Assembly: GCA_910591455.2 (NCBI GenBank)
Contig: OU342821.1
Location: 18,303,787 to 18,367,786 of the forward strand
Direction: 5' to 3'
Source of the DNA: Pholis gunnellus
Taxonomy: Eukaryota; Chordata; Actinopteri; Perciformes; Pholidae
Length of the DNA stretch: 64,000 bases
The translations under genes were made by a program, and so were the position numbers. How positions within the stretch are numbered: position 1 is the stretch's first letter; each line of letters opens with the position of its first letter. The notes beneath the pieces are model-generated. The model did no database searches. It was not told the origin of the DNA and was given only the letters and a program-made list of their open reading frames with translations. Shown here piece after piece: positions 36,001-42,980 of this stretch.

Positions 36001-36566
36001 ATGTGTTCACTGAATTTCACTGTAGCCAAACTGTTGTTGACCTGAAGTTAAACCAGTCATGGGAAATGTAGGATCCAGTGTTTCTTGGCGTTTGACCGAC
36101 ACCAGAGGGTGAAAGTCAGGATATTTCGGCCTCTGCAGCTTTAAATTAGCTCATTCTATTATGAGGTACCCATGTGTATGAAAGCGCGATAATAAATCAC
36201 TGGAGTGCGCCTTTTAAAAATGTCTTTGCACCGGCCGTCTTATCATAATTAGTGCACGGCAATCACTGCTGAGCCACTATTAACCGGCACTTTCATTTGT
36301 TCTCAGCATTTACTCCTGGCCACGTGAGCCGCTCTAATGTAGTATTCTGTTTTCCCTGTTTCTGTAGGAACCTGTGCTACTTTGCATGTCAGGAGAGCCC
36401 ATCATCAGTGATTCTGAGCCTGTGGGAAGCCCAGCACCAGGACTCGGGGGACCTGGACTCTCTGGCCAGCGCCCTTGAGGAAATCAGCAAGGTCCAGTCC
36501 CCGAGGACCGCCACTCTGGGCTGCAGCAGAGAAGAACGGGACTCAGAATTCACTAAACTTGGGTAG
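7222..36566 (+). CDS. unc5d: unc5d, netrin receptor UNC5D (14 joined exons; N-terminus missing)
   Basis: Single-pass receptor of the UNC5 family, which binds netrins and, for UNC5D, FLRT proteins; it acts in repulsive axon guidance and neuronal migration and as a dependence receptor. Joined exons: 7222-7396, 8334-8501, 11879-12043, 12374-12406, 14457-14642, 19854-20003, 20797-21015, 21848-21932, 25360-25531, 29131-29361, 32201-32350, 34255-34419, 34697-34875, 36368-36566. All 13 junctions are GT-AG and keep frame; the total is 2277 nt (758 codons plus stop). Order of domains: Ig2 end (residues 1-58), TSP1 x2 (59-169), membrane segment (about 188-211), linker, ZU5 (about 355-451), UPA (about 452-600), death domain (about 650-740). 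The D paralogue is chosen over A, B and C because LLHDAKPQ, DVALYSGL, SEYGVDVIDSSALTGGF and KAFKIP-like DD text follow mammalian UNC5D as I remember it. Human UNC5D has about 953 residues, so roughly 200 are upstream of the window. Confidence 0.93.
7397..8333 (+). other. unc5d intron; nothing else seen
   Basis: No gene or named repeat recognised. The sequence is moderately AT rich with short T runs. Confidence 0.7.
8334..8501 (+). CDS. unc5d: unc5d exon: first thrombospondin type 1 repeat
   Basis: Phase 1 to phase 1, 168 bp, acceptor AACAG, donor GTGAGC. It encodes one whole TSP1 domain: the WSSWTDWS tryptophan ladder (a C-mannosylation type WxxW motif), CNVRCGRGVQKRSRTC, then CEGMSVQKSTCNTLCP. 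All six cysteines expected of a TSP1 repeat are present. As a symmetrical 1-1 exon it can be skipped without changing frame. Confidence 0.95.
8502..11878 (+). other. unc5d intron with one dispersed repeat
   Basis: Holds the repeat at 8652-8865 and a short TA run (about 9149-9170). The remainder has no recognisable gene or repeat. Confidence 0.65.
8652..8865 (+). repeat. Dispersed fish repeat, TTAAAGGAATAG family (truncated)
   Basis: Starts TTAAAGGAATAGTGCGG and carries AGCCAGCAGCCGCTTAAC, TTAGCTTAGCATACTGACTG and CAGCTAGCATGGCTCCGTCC, all words of a high-copy perciform repeat with TTAA-type ends. Only the left part is present; the right end cannot be found. Confidence 0.75.
11879..12043 (+). 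CDS. unc5d: unc5d exon: second thrombospondin type 1 repeat
   Basis: Phase 1-1 exon of 165 bp after a CCCCCTCAG acceptor. It reads VDGGWGEWSEWSVCSSDC, then RECTAPEPKHGGRLCDG and DNCTGGLCTQ. The WGEWSEW ladder and six cysteines identify a TSP1 repeat; NCT is a possible N-glycosylation site. Two GT sites lie at the 3' end. Only GTGGGT at 12044 gives an open frame with the next exon; the one at 12048 would bring in a stop. Confidence 0.93.
12182..12250 (+). promoter_or_regulatory. YCAY cluster upstream of microexon (possible NOVA site)
   Basis: Nine YCAY tetramers lie in 69 nt (at 12182, 12191, 12200, 12206, 12221, 12225, 12231, 12242, 12247), where about one is expected by chance. YCAY clusters are the known binding sites of NOVA splicing factors; upstream clusters usually promote skipping. 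Binding is inferred. Confidence 0.4.
12374..12406 (+). CDS. unc5d: unc5d 33-nt microexon between TSP2 and membrane segment
   Basis: A 33-bp phase 1-1 exon after TCTTTGCAG and before GTGAGT. It encodes (N)RKLLHDAKPQ, matching the short juxtamembrane stretch of mammalian UNC5D. Because it is symmetrical, inclusion or skipping keeps frame, adding or removing 11 residues just outside the membrane. From memory, the paralogue UNC5B has an alternative small exon at this place controlled by NOVA2. The preceding 330-bp intron is rich in YCAY (see findings). Confidence 0.85.
12407..14456 (+). other. unc5d intron; no gene seen
   Basis: Contains an AT microsatellite (about 13498-13517) and, just before the next exon, a CT-rich tract that forms the splice acceptor. 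No other element recognised. Confidence 0.65.
14457..14642 (+). CDS. unc5d: unc5d exon: transmembrane segment and cytoplasmic start
   Basis: Phase 1-1 exon, 186 bp, preceded by a long CT-rich tract (about 14405-14440). It encodes ESSSDVALYSGL, a hydrophobic helix of about 22 residues rich in V, L, I and A, a YRRSQSEYG stop-transfer end, then DVIDSSALTGGFQ and the end FKTSRQ. These cytoplasmic words are the clearest UNC5D-specific text in the gene. Confidence 0.95.
14955..15217 (+). mobile_element. TTAA-ended MITE of 263 bp
   Basis: Left end TTAAAGGAGCAGTGTGTAGG and right end CCTACACACCGTCCCTTTAA form an inverted repeat of about 24 bp with few mismatches. TTAA at both ends suggests mobilisation by a piggyBac-like transposase. 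No coding capacity; this family is common in fish. Confidence 0.78.
17175..17480 (+). repeat. Dispersed fish repeat (AACCTTTATTTAACCAGG family), copy 1
   Basis: Carries AACCTTTATTTAACCAGGAG, GTCCCATTGAGATTAAAAAT, CAAGGGAGACCTGGCCAAGA and an A-rich tail with a degenerate ACAGA/ACAAG pattern. A second copy lies 1.3 kb downstream. Family known in fish; its class is uncertain to me. Confidence 0.7.
18506..18600 (+). repeat. Same repeat family, copy 2 (interrupted)
   Basis: AACCTTTATTTACTCACGAT, GTCCCATTGAGATT and CCAAGGGAGTCCCGGCCAAG match copy 1. It is broken at 18602 by a different element; sequence resembling its tail continues after 18850. Confidence 0.65.
18603..18850 (+). mobile_element. 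MITE with 36-37 bp terminal inverted repeats
   Basis: Left arm 18603-18638 starts GGTTACACTCGTCT; right arm 18814-18850 ends AGACAAGTGTAACC. Their reverse complements agree except for about four mismatches and one gap. The core holds GATCGGATC-like words. No clear target duplication was found. Confidence 0.75.
19854..20003 (+). CDS. unc5d: unc5d exon: cytoplasmic linker with DSID motif
   Basis: Phase 1-1 exon of 150 bp after TGTTTTTCAG. It encodes NPLLINSSMQPDLTVSRTY, then SPMCFQDSIDKELMAERS and DPLPDLKVK. DSID (19934-19945) fits a caspase-3-like DxxD motif in the region where UNC5 proteins are cleaved. The donor GTCAGA is weaker than others in this gene. Confidence 0.92.
20004..20796 (+). 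other. unc5d intron; nothing else seen
   Basis: No gene or named repeat. Its last 50 nt stay open in the exon 7 reading frame (see findings). Confidence 0.65.
20797..21015 (+). CDS. unc5d: unc5d exon: linker and start of ZU5 domain
   Basis: Phase 1-1 exon of 219 bp, acceptor CTCTAG, donor GTGAGC. It opens with GVAERAEYHVMSH, passes through a poorly conserved arginine- and proline-rich linker, and ends with VFGHAGGRLVVPNTG, the typical first strand of the UNC5 ZU5 domain. The frame stays open upstream through the polypyrimidine tract, where it resembles extra residues of mammalian UNC5D (see findings). Confidence 0.92.
21016..21847 (+). other. unc5d intron ending in a TG microsatellite
   Basis: No gene seen. 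Short TG runs at about 21594-21607 and 21629-21643 precede the long one listed next. Confidence 0.65.
21755..21801 (+). repeat. TG microsatellite 46 nt before unc5d exon at 21848
   Basis: About 23 perfect TG units end at 21801, followed by a short T/C-rich stretch and the acceptor CTCTGCAG. Placement is close enough to affect splice-site recognition. Confidence 0.95.
21848..21932 (+). CDS. unc5d: unc5d exon: ZU5 domain, SLLVPHG segment
   Basis: An 85-bp exon entering in phase 1 and leaving in phase 2, acceptor CTCTGCAG, donor GTGAGG. It encodes ISLLVPHGGIAEDTTWETYM then IINQEDS, the conserved SLLxPxGAI word of ZU5 domains. Its length is not a multiple of three, so skipping would shift the frame. 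A TG repeat ends 46 nt before it. Confidence 0.93.
21933..25359 (+). other. unc5d intron with minor repeats
   Basis: Contains five GTCC units (about 23190-23211), a possible TTAA-ended repeat fragment ending GTGAACTGACCCTTTAA (about 23610-23735), and an AC tract (24294-24325). No gene recognised; a 24719-24970 open stretch lacks any family signature. Confidence 0.6.
25360..25531 (+). CDS. unc5d: unc5d exon: ZU5 core
   Basis: 172 bp, phase 2 to phase 0, acceptor TGTGTGCAG, donor GTGAGC. It encodes TVSEDGPEIFLSPAVTYGPP, then MTVAHCAEVAADNWTIRLK and ends NKWE. The LSPxVxxGPP and HCA words are the ZU5 signature. Confidence 0.95.
25532..29130 (+). other. unc5d intron with AT and GA tracts and one dispersed repeat
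   Basis: Holds an AT tract (about 26721-26750), a GA tract (about 27005-27031) and the repeat at 28085-28620. No gene recognised. Confidence 0.65.
28085..28620 (+). repeat. Dispersed fish repeat, copy 1 (pair of 46320-46870)
   Basis: Words include CCTGTCAATCACAGTGAGCC, ATCATGCTGTATTGAAGAAG, GGAGTCGCCCCCTGCTGGTC and GGAGGTTGCCGCC, typical of a high-copy perciform element. A 90-bp core (28374-28463) matches 46581-46670 at 87 positions. Confidence 0.8.
29131..29361 (+). CDS. unc5d: unc5d exon: ZU5 end and UPA domain start
   Basis: 231 bp (77 codons, phase 0-0) after CCTCCAAAG and before GTACGA. It encodes EVMSVDEESTSCYCLLE, CHVLLEHPGRYALVGEPL and LRLAVFG, ending LRVYCVDDTPHAFQ. The YALVGE and RVYCVDDT words mark the ZU5-UPA join in UNC5 proteins. 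Confidence 0.96.
29513..29880 (-). repeat. Dispersed fish repeat fragment
   Basis: AATTTTATTCATGTAGCTCA, TCCTCAAGGGGGGTTTACGA and GATGAGGGAAAAACTCCCC resemble a common fish repeat (TTTATTTATATAGC family). Ends and orientation are uncertain. Confidence 0.5.
29955..30115 (-). repeat. GCTAACATGC-family dispersed repeat, inverted copy
   Basis: Carries TTAAGCTAAATGCTAATG, AGCATGCTAACGC, AGTACAGCTGAGGCTGA and ACTTCATGGCAATCC, the reverse strand of the family seen at 46005-46312. Recognised from the dense GCTAA/TTAGC words. Confidence 0.65.
31085..31350 (+). repeat. Degenerate tandem stretch, ACACAAA..ACTACAAAGAG units
   Basis: Loose repeats of about 20-24 bp such as GAGACACAAAGCAACTACAA and ACGACTACAAAGAAACAC. 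This A-rich tandem motif is frequent in fish genomes. Units are diverged. Confidence 0.75.
32201..32350 (+). CDS. unc5d: unc5d exon: UPA domain
   Basis: 150 bp (50 codons, phase 0-0), acceptor TTATCAG, donor GTAGGC. It encodes GGRLLEEPKMMLFRGNTFSL, then VSIQDVPQLLWSIKPFTTCQ. The acceptor follows an odd tract of poly-T, poly-C and A/C-rich sequence (about 32123-32185). Confidence 0.95.
32351..34254 (+). other. unc5d intron; one dispersed repeat
   Basis: Short C run and AC tract (about 32805-32836) and the TAATCG-type repeat at 33656-33912. No gene. Confidence 0.65.
33656..33912 (+). repeat. TAATCG-type dispersed fish repeat
   Basis: Words GATTATTTTCGTTGTTGATT, CTGTCGATTACTTTCTGGAT, and the end TTAATTGATTAATCGTAGTT with TTTTAGCTCTA mark a common fish element of alternating ATTAAT/CGATTA text. 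Related pieces lie at 38960, 53215-54130 and 55935. Confidence 0.7.
34255..34419 (+). CDS. unc5d: unc5d exon: UPA end
   Basis: 165 bp (55 codons, phase 0-0), acceptor CTCCGCAG, donor GTGAGC. It encodes EFSFSQVWASNQRPLQCAFS, the LERYSHSSSQLSCKI strand and GEEQILQVYTSVVE, matching the UPA domain of UNC5D. Confidence 0.95.
34697..34875 (+). CDS. unc5d: unc5d exon: UPA-death domain join
   Basis: 179 bp, phase 0 to phase 2, acceptor CTGGCAG, donor GTATCA. It encodes VPFFTQSDCTI, GSRAFKIPPSIRQRISATFD and GKDWQLLAQKLHIDR. The IRQRI and GKDWQ(L/M)LAQK words are the first helices of the UNC5 death domain. Confidence 0.95.
34876..36367 (+). other. Last unc5d intron; G homopolymer only
   Basis: A run of 17 G (35235-35251) flanked by GA-rich sequence. 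No gene or dispersed repeat recognised. Confidence 0.7.
36368..36566 (+). CDS. unc5d: unc5d last exon: death domain end and stop
   Basis: Enters in phase 2 after TTTCTGTAG. It encodes NLCYFACQESPSSVILSLWE, DLDSLASALEEISK and a divergent tail ending in EFTKLG, stop TAG at 36564-36566. The tail is close to the length of mammalian UNC5D. The stop lies inside GGGTAGGG, which could also serve as a splice donor (at 36563). Confidence 0.93.
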
Positions 36567-37113
36567 GGGCGGGTCTGCGGCAGGTCAAAAATAATGATGA
36601 ACCTTTTACTGCATGAACACGGATGATCAGGTGTACTAGCTAACCTGTGGTGAGGAGGAGGAGGAGGAGGAGAGACAAAGGAGGACAGCAGGGGAACTCT
36701 GTTTTTGGACTGTTACTAAAGGAACACCTCTGCTAAACCAAATAGCACATGCAGACAGACGGGACAAAGGAAATGAGTGGGCAAGTATTTGTGTTACTGA
36801 GAAACATTTAAAGAGATATATAAGTATCCCACACCCATCTGTGATTGAGAAATGTCAACTCCTGACAAGTTTGATAACCTGTATTGGAGGATTATGGGTA
36901 TCTGTGTGAGGAGGACTTTCCGCGTAGGACGGAGTGTGTTTTAGACAGACTGCCAATCAAGGCTGGAGTTGTTGACCTTCCCAGGATCGGATGTGCTGAC
37001 ACTTGGCCCCCAAAACAGTCCTCTGGGCTGTCAAAAAATGTTTGGTGTAATGTCATTTTGTTGTCGTTCATTTTCCAGATCTCCTAATGCTTCTTTTGTT
37101 TTGCTTTCTGCAG

Positions 37114-37162
37114 CGTGTCTCTGATGTTAGCGCAGGAGTTAGAGGAGAAAAACAGACCGTAG
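37114..37162 (+). CDS. unc5d: Candidate alternative terminal coding exon of unc5d
   Basis: A strong acceptor (CTAAT branch-like word, then a T-rich tract ending TTTCTGCAG at 37113) is followed by 49 nt in the phase left by a donor GTAGGG at 36563. Splicing the two would replace the last Gly-stop with VSLMLAQELEEKNRP and a stop at 37160-37162. This is inference from signals and phase only; the segment may simply be 3' UTR. Confidence 0.3.
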
Positions 37163-38959
37163 GGAATATTGGATATACAGAAACTGACACTGATTAGAAT
37201 TTAAAATGTCCACATGCTGGATAAGAGGCGACCTTAAAAAACAGTGCTAAATTGGCAGTGATCCCATGGATAACAGTCATTTTAAGAAACGCCCACGTGT
37301 AGAACACTTTCAACCCCACTCGCAGAACCACATTGTCAAAGCAACGGGCTGCAGAGGAGGATAGGTTATCCCAATGTAAATGCAATGCAGTTAGAGATGC
37401 ACCGGCTCCCATTATCTCTAATGATCAACTTCTGCTTCACTCTCTGTGTCAGCAGTGACTCGGTACCAGAAGAGACAGTGGGAGCATTAAATACTCTACT
37501 AAATTCTTGGCGCTGGTTTAAGTGGTGTGTGCTTTCAAAGACCCTCTGGGACTTCCTTTTATTTCCCAGATTTTTTTTTTATTTGATGTGTGGCTTCATT
37601 TTGAGCTGCCTATTTTTGGATCATACCTGGATGTCATTATTTGGAGACACTTAGCGGACTCCCACCCCACTCCTCTGTCCTCTGCTCCCAGCTAGATTTG
37701 CTCCACCTGCCCCCCCCCCCCCCCCCCCCTCTAACATGATAAAGTGACTTTGTGTTGAACTCTGTGTTGGCTCTCTCTTTTCCTCTACTTGATGAATTCA
37801 ATTCCTGAGAAAAACTGTACGGTAGAAAAATCGGCTACAGTAAATCTTCAAAAACTGTATTCAGCAGAGAGATGAGACATTTCGATATAAAATCCAGCTT
37901 TTAGAAAGATGTAAAAGAACCACGTAAGCACTCTTTAAGTTTGACTGGCAGATCCTTGCTGTCATTCCTTCTTAGAAATATTTAAAGTCATATCTCAGCA
38001 TGGAAATAAGCTATTCACTTTCCTGCATAGAGTTAAATGAAACGATTGATGCCACTCTGGGAACATTTCAGATTTTTGGCACAAAAGCAAATAAGCTAAT
38101 TCCCCAAAATCTCAAGCAATTCCTTTGATTAACTAAGAATCCCAGTTTCATATTAAAGCTCTACAGTGGAAAAGCAAATACCGGCTGATTTGTGTAATAA
38201 TGGAAATATTATGATATTGAATCACAGAGATATGAATCTAATTTGGATAGTCTGATATCCTGAAAATCTGTTTTCAATGAGCCACAAATGCCAAATAATC
38301 AAACTAGTGTATCAGCAAGCCATCTGTACGGATCACAGAGCACCACATGTACAGACAAACCTCTGTGAGGAAGGACTCGTTCTCCGCTATCGGCTGAAAA
38401 GGTCACAGTGTAAAAAGGCTTGGAATGCATTTACACCTGGAAGAAACCGGCTCACAAGGAGGCCACTGAGACGATGAATACAAACAGGATGCAAAACCCT
38501 GAACTAAGCATGTAGAATACAGTAGAGTGAAGTCTCGTCTCTCTGCTTTGTGTATTATAAAGTGGTTGAAGTATGGAGTTACTTTGTGTCTTTAGTTTCA
38601 AAGAGAATAGGTTTGACAGCAAAAGGAAGTCAAATCAATTTGTGATTTAATTTTTTTTTTTATGTGAAGCCAAAAGTTTTGTTTGCGAGTCCAAGAATTT
38701 AGTTTGTGAATCCAAAGGTTTTGTAAAATGTAAAACACGTCTCTATTGGCCAGTCCCCAGTGAACGCTTGGCAACTTCCACTGTTCTCATCAACAATCTC
38801 ATGCAGGCTAACAGGCAGCTTGTTCTATTAGCCTCGTCTTTTTTTTAACCCGTTACAATTACACGTATCATTGAACAAATCTACATGGAGTTAAAACATG
38901 ATGTAATTGCTACTATAATACAGAAGTTATGTGTAAATATGCATTGAGTAACTGGGGGG

Positions 38960-39205
38960 TCAGCAGATGATTATTTTCATTATCGATAATATCGGTTTGG
39001 TCTGTAAATTGCCCAAGTTGACATATTTTCATGTCTGGTTTGTTACCACCAACAGTCCAAACCCCAAAGATAGTTAGTTTGGTATCAGAAAAAAAGCAAA
39101 TATTCACACTTTAGAAGCTTGAACCAGTCATTTTGTTGCCATTTTAGCTTCATTTTCTGTTGATTGACTAACAGATGAATCACTAATCATTACAGCTTTA
39201 AATGC
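38960..39205 (+). repeat. TAATCG-type dispersed fish repeat, second copy
   Basis: GATTATTTTCATTATCGATA, AACAGTCCAAACCCCAAAGA, AAATATTCACACTTTAGAAG and CTGTTGATTGACTAACAG follow the family order. Lies in the presumed unc5d 3' UTR. Confidence 0.7.
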
Positions 39206-40240
39206 TGTTCATGTGCTCTAATTTACAGATCGTTTAAACTCATCAATTAAGAAATCACACGTTTCAGTTAGATCATATTGTCTTCACCATCCTCACTGAA
39301 GGTAATCTACTGTAACCTCTCGATGTTACTGGTCGCTAGCATTAGCATATTTCAGTGGTTACAATGTGCAGTGATTGGGACCAGCTTGTTTCATCATTAG
39401 CCCTTAATATAGGACACCAGCATGTGTTACTCCCATACTGAGGACTACACCGACATTTTTCTCCAGCAAGCGGATTTTCCTGATACTTTATTTCTTCCTC
39501 CTTTGATCAACGGCTCCTTTTTTTCTCAGTCACACGTGGATTTTCTGCTAAGTTCTTCCAACGCGCTGACATCCCGTGGATGAATGTCTCCCACGGTGCC
39601 GCCTGGAAGAGCAATCCCACCTATTCAAAGCCTGGTGCGGTACATGGGACCTCCTGCGGAGCTGCAGCTAATGGCGCCAGACGTACCGCTTTTTTTTCTT
39701 GGAGAAATATTATCACTGTAGCCGCTCTCAAAAGAGAAAAGAATCATCCGAGTTGAGAGACGGTGATACATCCCACTGATGTATCATTACTAAAAAGAGC
39801 TGAGTCCGGCTGAATCAGGAGTCTGGTCTTTCTGCTGAAGCACATTTATGGCAAGCTCAGATTCTGAGGTATCTGAGCTTGGGATGGGATCAGTCAGGTC
39901 GCTGTGTAGAGAGAGATTTTTTGGGGCAGGTAGTGGAGTTAAAATAAAGCACAGCCAGCACAAAAGGGAGACAAGAGGGGACGTAGAAATATCTATCTGT
40001 AAGCAGCAGTTGGACAGGAGCTCATGTCCTGCTCCTCCGTCCTGCACACTTCAGGAAAATATAAAAACTTCCCCCAACAACTGAGTAAAAACGCAAATGA
40101 TTCCAGTAGACAGAAAGCTTGAAAAAGCTAATTTGTCTTGACAGCCACCCTTTTTACAAAGTTGATGGTCTACTGAACACGTTAGGAGTTGCATGTGAAG
40201 AATCGGACCGTGAGGCTCGATGCAAATGTTGTCCTGTAGA

Positions 40241-40372
40241 GAAGGGACACAGCCAAGACCTTATGGGCCCTGAGGAGGGACACAGCCAAGACCTTATGGG
40301 CCCTGAGAAGGGACACAGCCAAGACCTTATGGGCCCTGAGAAGGGACACAGCCAAGACCTTATGGGCCCTGA
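40241..40372 (+). repeat. Tandem array, 4 units of 33 bp
   Basis: Unit GAAGGGACACAGCCAAGACC plus TTATGGGCCCTGA; the four units are almost identical (one or two changes in unit 2). Read in one frame it gives GHSQDLMGPEK four times, but the surrounding open stretch has no start context or homology, so I treat it as noncoding. Confidence 0.95.
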
Positions 40373-41748
40373 GCGGCGCCCGTCTCTACACGTCACACTC
40401 CAAAGTTGTACTTCAGTCGTTACACCACACTCCCTAATTGTTAGTGATTTCCAGCCGCGCTTTGCAGATCCATAACGAACGGTGACAACGTTGTGATTCA
40501 TGCCACCTCGTAAAGATTTTATGGACGCCGCTGGAGTGATGATGACTTTGGGCTTTGTTGGAACTCTTTTTTGGCAGAAGGCCTTGAAACTTCACTGGAA
40601 TTGATTTTAATTTTTTTTTTGGTTGAAGGCTGCCAAAGCTCACTTACAAAAACGGTTTGTTTTTTAGTTGTTGTCAATGTATGTGCCCTCTTAAAAATCT
40701 CACACATCCTGAGTTTTCTTATATTGATTGAATGTCAATCAATTTTTTCATCAACGTTGCCGCGTCAAGGCCCCCCTTTCTCTCACATGCAGACATATTT
40801 ACATACACGAGCGAAATATAAAAAGAAAACCGATAAAGTGTTAAGCTCCATGTGTTGTGAGCATTAAAAAATCCCAGTTTTCTAACTCATTGTGCCTCCA
40901 TGTGGGTTTGTCATCACAGAGTCTGACCAGAATGTTTTGTTTATTTTATGCACCATATCAGAAGACTAGTGTTATATGCAAGCTGTAATAATGTTCATAG
41001 CCATGCACGGTGCCCACATTTCACACACGGCAGAGGTGTTTCCTAACAACGCTGAAGCGTTTAAACCCGTTATCTCCGATGCCAGGAACTCACAGCGACG
41101 ACGAGGCTGACTAAAAAACGATTTGACCATCTGTCACCTGAGGATGCTCAGTGTGCCAGTCAGCGTCCTTTCCACATAGACTCGATGACCCAGAGAGTGT
41201 GCGAGAAGGGAAAGTGGTGTGTAACTTTTAACAAAGCTGTATTTTGTGCGTCTTTGGAACAATCCAGCCTACTGTAGAGCTATTTCAGCTTATTCAGACG
41301 TGTGATGTAACGTGTTTTTCTCACAGCCTCCTATCTTGAGATCTGCATTGCTTTGGGGAAAACCGAAAACAATGCTAAGTTGAGTAACTGTATCAATTCA
41401 TCAAACGTGTTGAAAGATTCATTCTGTCGTTGTTTCTTTTTCTTTGCTTTTCTTTCCAGGACGAAAATCTGCTGCCTTTTAAATCTCACACCCCTCTACT
41501 TATCAAATGAAACTGCTGGAAGTAATTATTACTTAATTTGTCATGGGTTATGTAAACAGTGCTATGCATTTAAAAACTTATGTTTGATTTGAGACATCTC
41601 GATACATTTTCTGTACTTTGTGCGAACATGAATGTTTGTGTTCAGAAGGTGAAAAGCGTCACGCTGCTCATCATCATACAACTTCTTTTTTCTCTTTTCT
41701 TGTTCAAAGATTTGCAATTTTGAAACTGTATATACTGTATTGTGTTGA

Positions 41749-41754
41749 AATAAA
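41749..41754 (+). terminator. Candidate polyadenylation signal of unc5d
   Basis: Canonical AATAAA in TTGAAATAAATATGCAG, after a T-rich stretch and a TGTATATACTGTA word that resembles a CFI/Pumilio-type UGUA element, with a GT-rich stretch (TGTGTATCTGTGG) about 35 nt downstream. This arrangement is usual for a 3' end, but assignment to unc5d is by position only. Confidence 0.4.
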
Positions 41755-41971
41755 TATGCAGTGACAGCATATATAGGATGCACTGTGTATCTGTGGTTTA
41801 TACATCTTAGTTTCCGTTCATCTTCGTTTTGGTAACCAGACTTGGGTTTTGTCTATTCTGGCCAACTGTCATTTAAATTTACTCCCAAGATTTTTTCTAA
41901 CCCAAAAAAAATACATTTTGAAGATTTGAGTCTACAGCGACTGTGAGGCTGTACTTAATAACACACGAGGC

Positions 41972-42068
41972 TTAATAATACGGCAAAAAGGAAAAACAAG
42001 AAGAATATTTATCTGATATACATCACAGAAAATATGCTTCTTGTTTTTCCTTTTTGCCGTATTATTAA
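41972..42068. repeat. Perfect inverted repeat, 32-bp arms, 33-nt loop
   Basis: Arm 41972-42003 (TTAATAATACGGCAAAAAGG then AAAAACAAGAAG) is the exact reverse complement of 42037-42068. After one mismatch the pairing continues a few bases into the loop. Confidence 0.97.
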
Positions 42069-42740
42069 TCCCTGTAATATATATACGTAATAATGTGTGT
42101 GAAGCCAATAGATATATTTGTGCAGCACTAACAGTATAAGGGTTAAGAGTTTTATATCCCACATGGTTCACCCGTGCGTTCGTGTTATGGTGATACTTGA
42201 TAAAAGTGTCAAATAGCAAGTGGTATAAATGAGGTATTTCAAGTGTTTTACTACAGTAATAAAGGTCACTTCCATGATAAATCTACAGTATCACTCACTG
42301 GCTTGAGAGCTGCGGGCAACAACAAGGGCTCCATTCAAATAGAAGCTGCCCTTATGTAAGATGAGCTTGTTCCTTATTTTTAGATACTGAAAAGCAATTC
42401 ATTAAGATTTATATCCTCCAGTGATACACCGAATACATAGAATGCAAATGTTGTTCTGCTTGAACTTCTATTTTTTTTTACTCCACCTTCTGTGTGTGAA
42501 AAATAAAGTTGAAAATTGCTGTTTAATGCGCCAGTATAATTGCATAACATGTCTTGTGTAAAGCATCTAACACTCATAGTAATAATAATCCTTTTTTTGC
42601 ATCAAACTACTTTAAACTTAAATAATGATATAAGTCTTTTTTATTAGATTAAGAACATTGTTACTTAAACTGAGAGATGACATGTATGAATCTACATATC
42701 AAAAGAGTCCACCAGCATTATAAATAACTGATCTCTCTCA

Positions 42741-42743
<3 letters not shown>

Positions 42744-42800
<57 letters not shown>

Positions 42801-42934
42801 GTGAAGATAGCAGCATTTCCTCTAACCAAACTGACAGAAACAATTAAACCCCAACAGCAGATGGCACTGTATGCTCCTTTGCTATGAGGGGTTATCTTGT
42901 CTAGGCATGTCTTGACATTTGATGTGCGCATGTG

Positions 42935-42967
<33 letters not shown>

Positions 42968-42980
42968 ACACACACACACA
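42744..42980. repeat. AT tract and AC tract pair
   Basis: A 55-bp perfect TA run (42744-42798) and, 137 bp on, an AC run (42935-42980) with one interruption. Simple-sequence repeats only. Confidence 0.95.

Larger units (their letters stand above)
36567..41770 (+). other. unc5d: Probable long 3' UTR of unc5d
   Basis: No second gene is seen. It contains a short GGA/GAG repeat (about 36653-36672), a poly-C run (about 37710-37728), a TAATCG-type dispersed repeat (38960-39205), and a 4x33-bp tandem array (40241-40372). Mammalian UNC5D also has a UTR of several kb, from memory. The end is placed at the AATAAA below; transcript extent is inferred. Confidence 0.4.

Noticed and set aside
7222..36566. 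Assignment to unc5a, unc5b or unc5c
   Set aside because: The juxtamembrane word LLHDAKPQ, the YRRSQSEYGVDVIDSS segment and the death-domain text fit UNC5D; UNC5C has a different membrane region by memory.
40119..40475. Open frame of 118 codons containing GHSQDLMGPEK repeats
   Set aside because: Driven by the 33-bp tandem array; flanks have no protein features.
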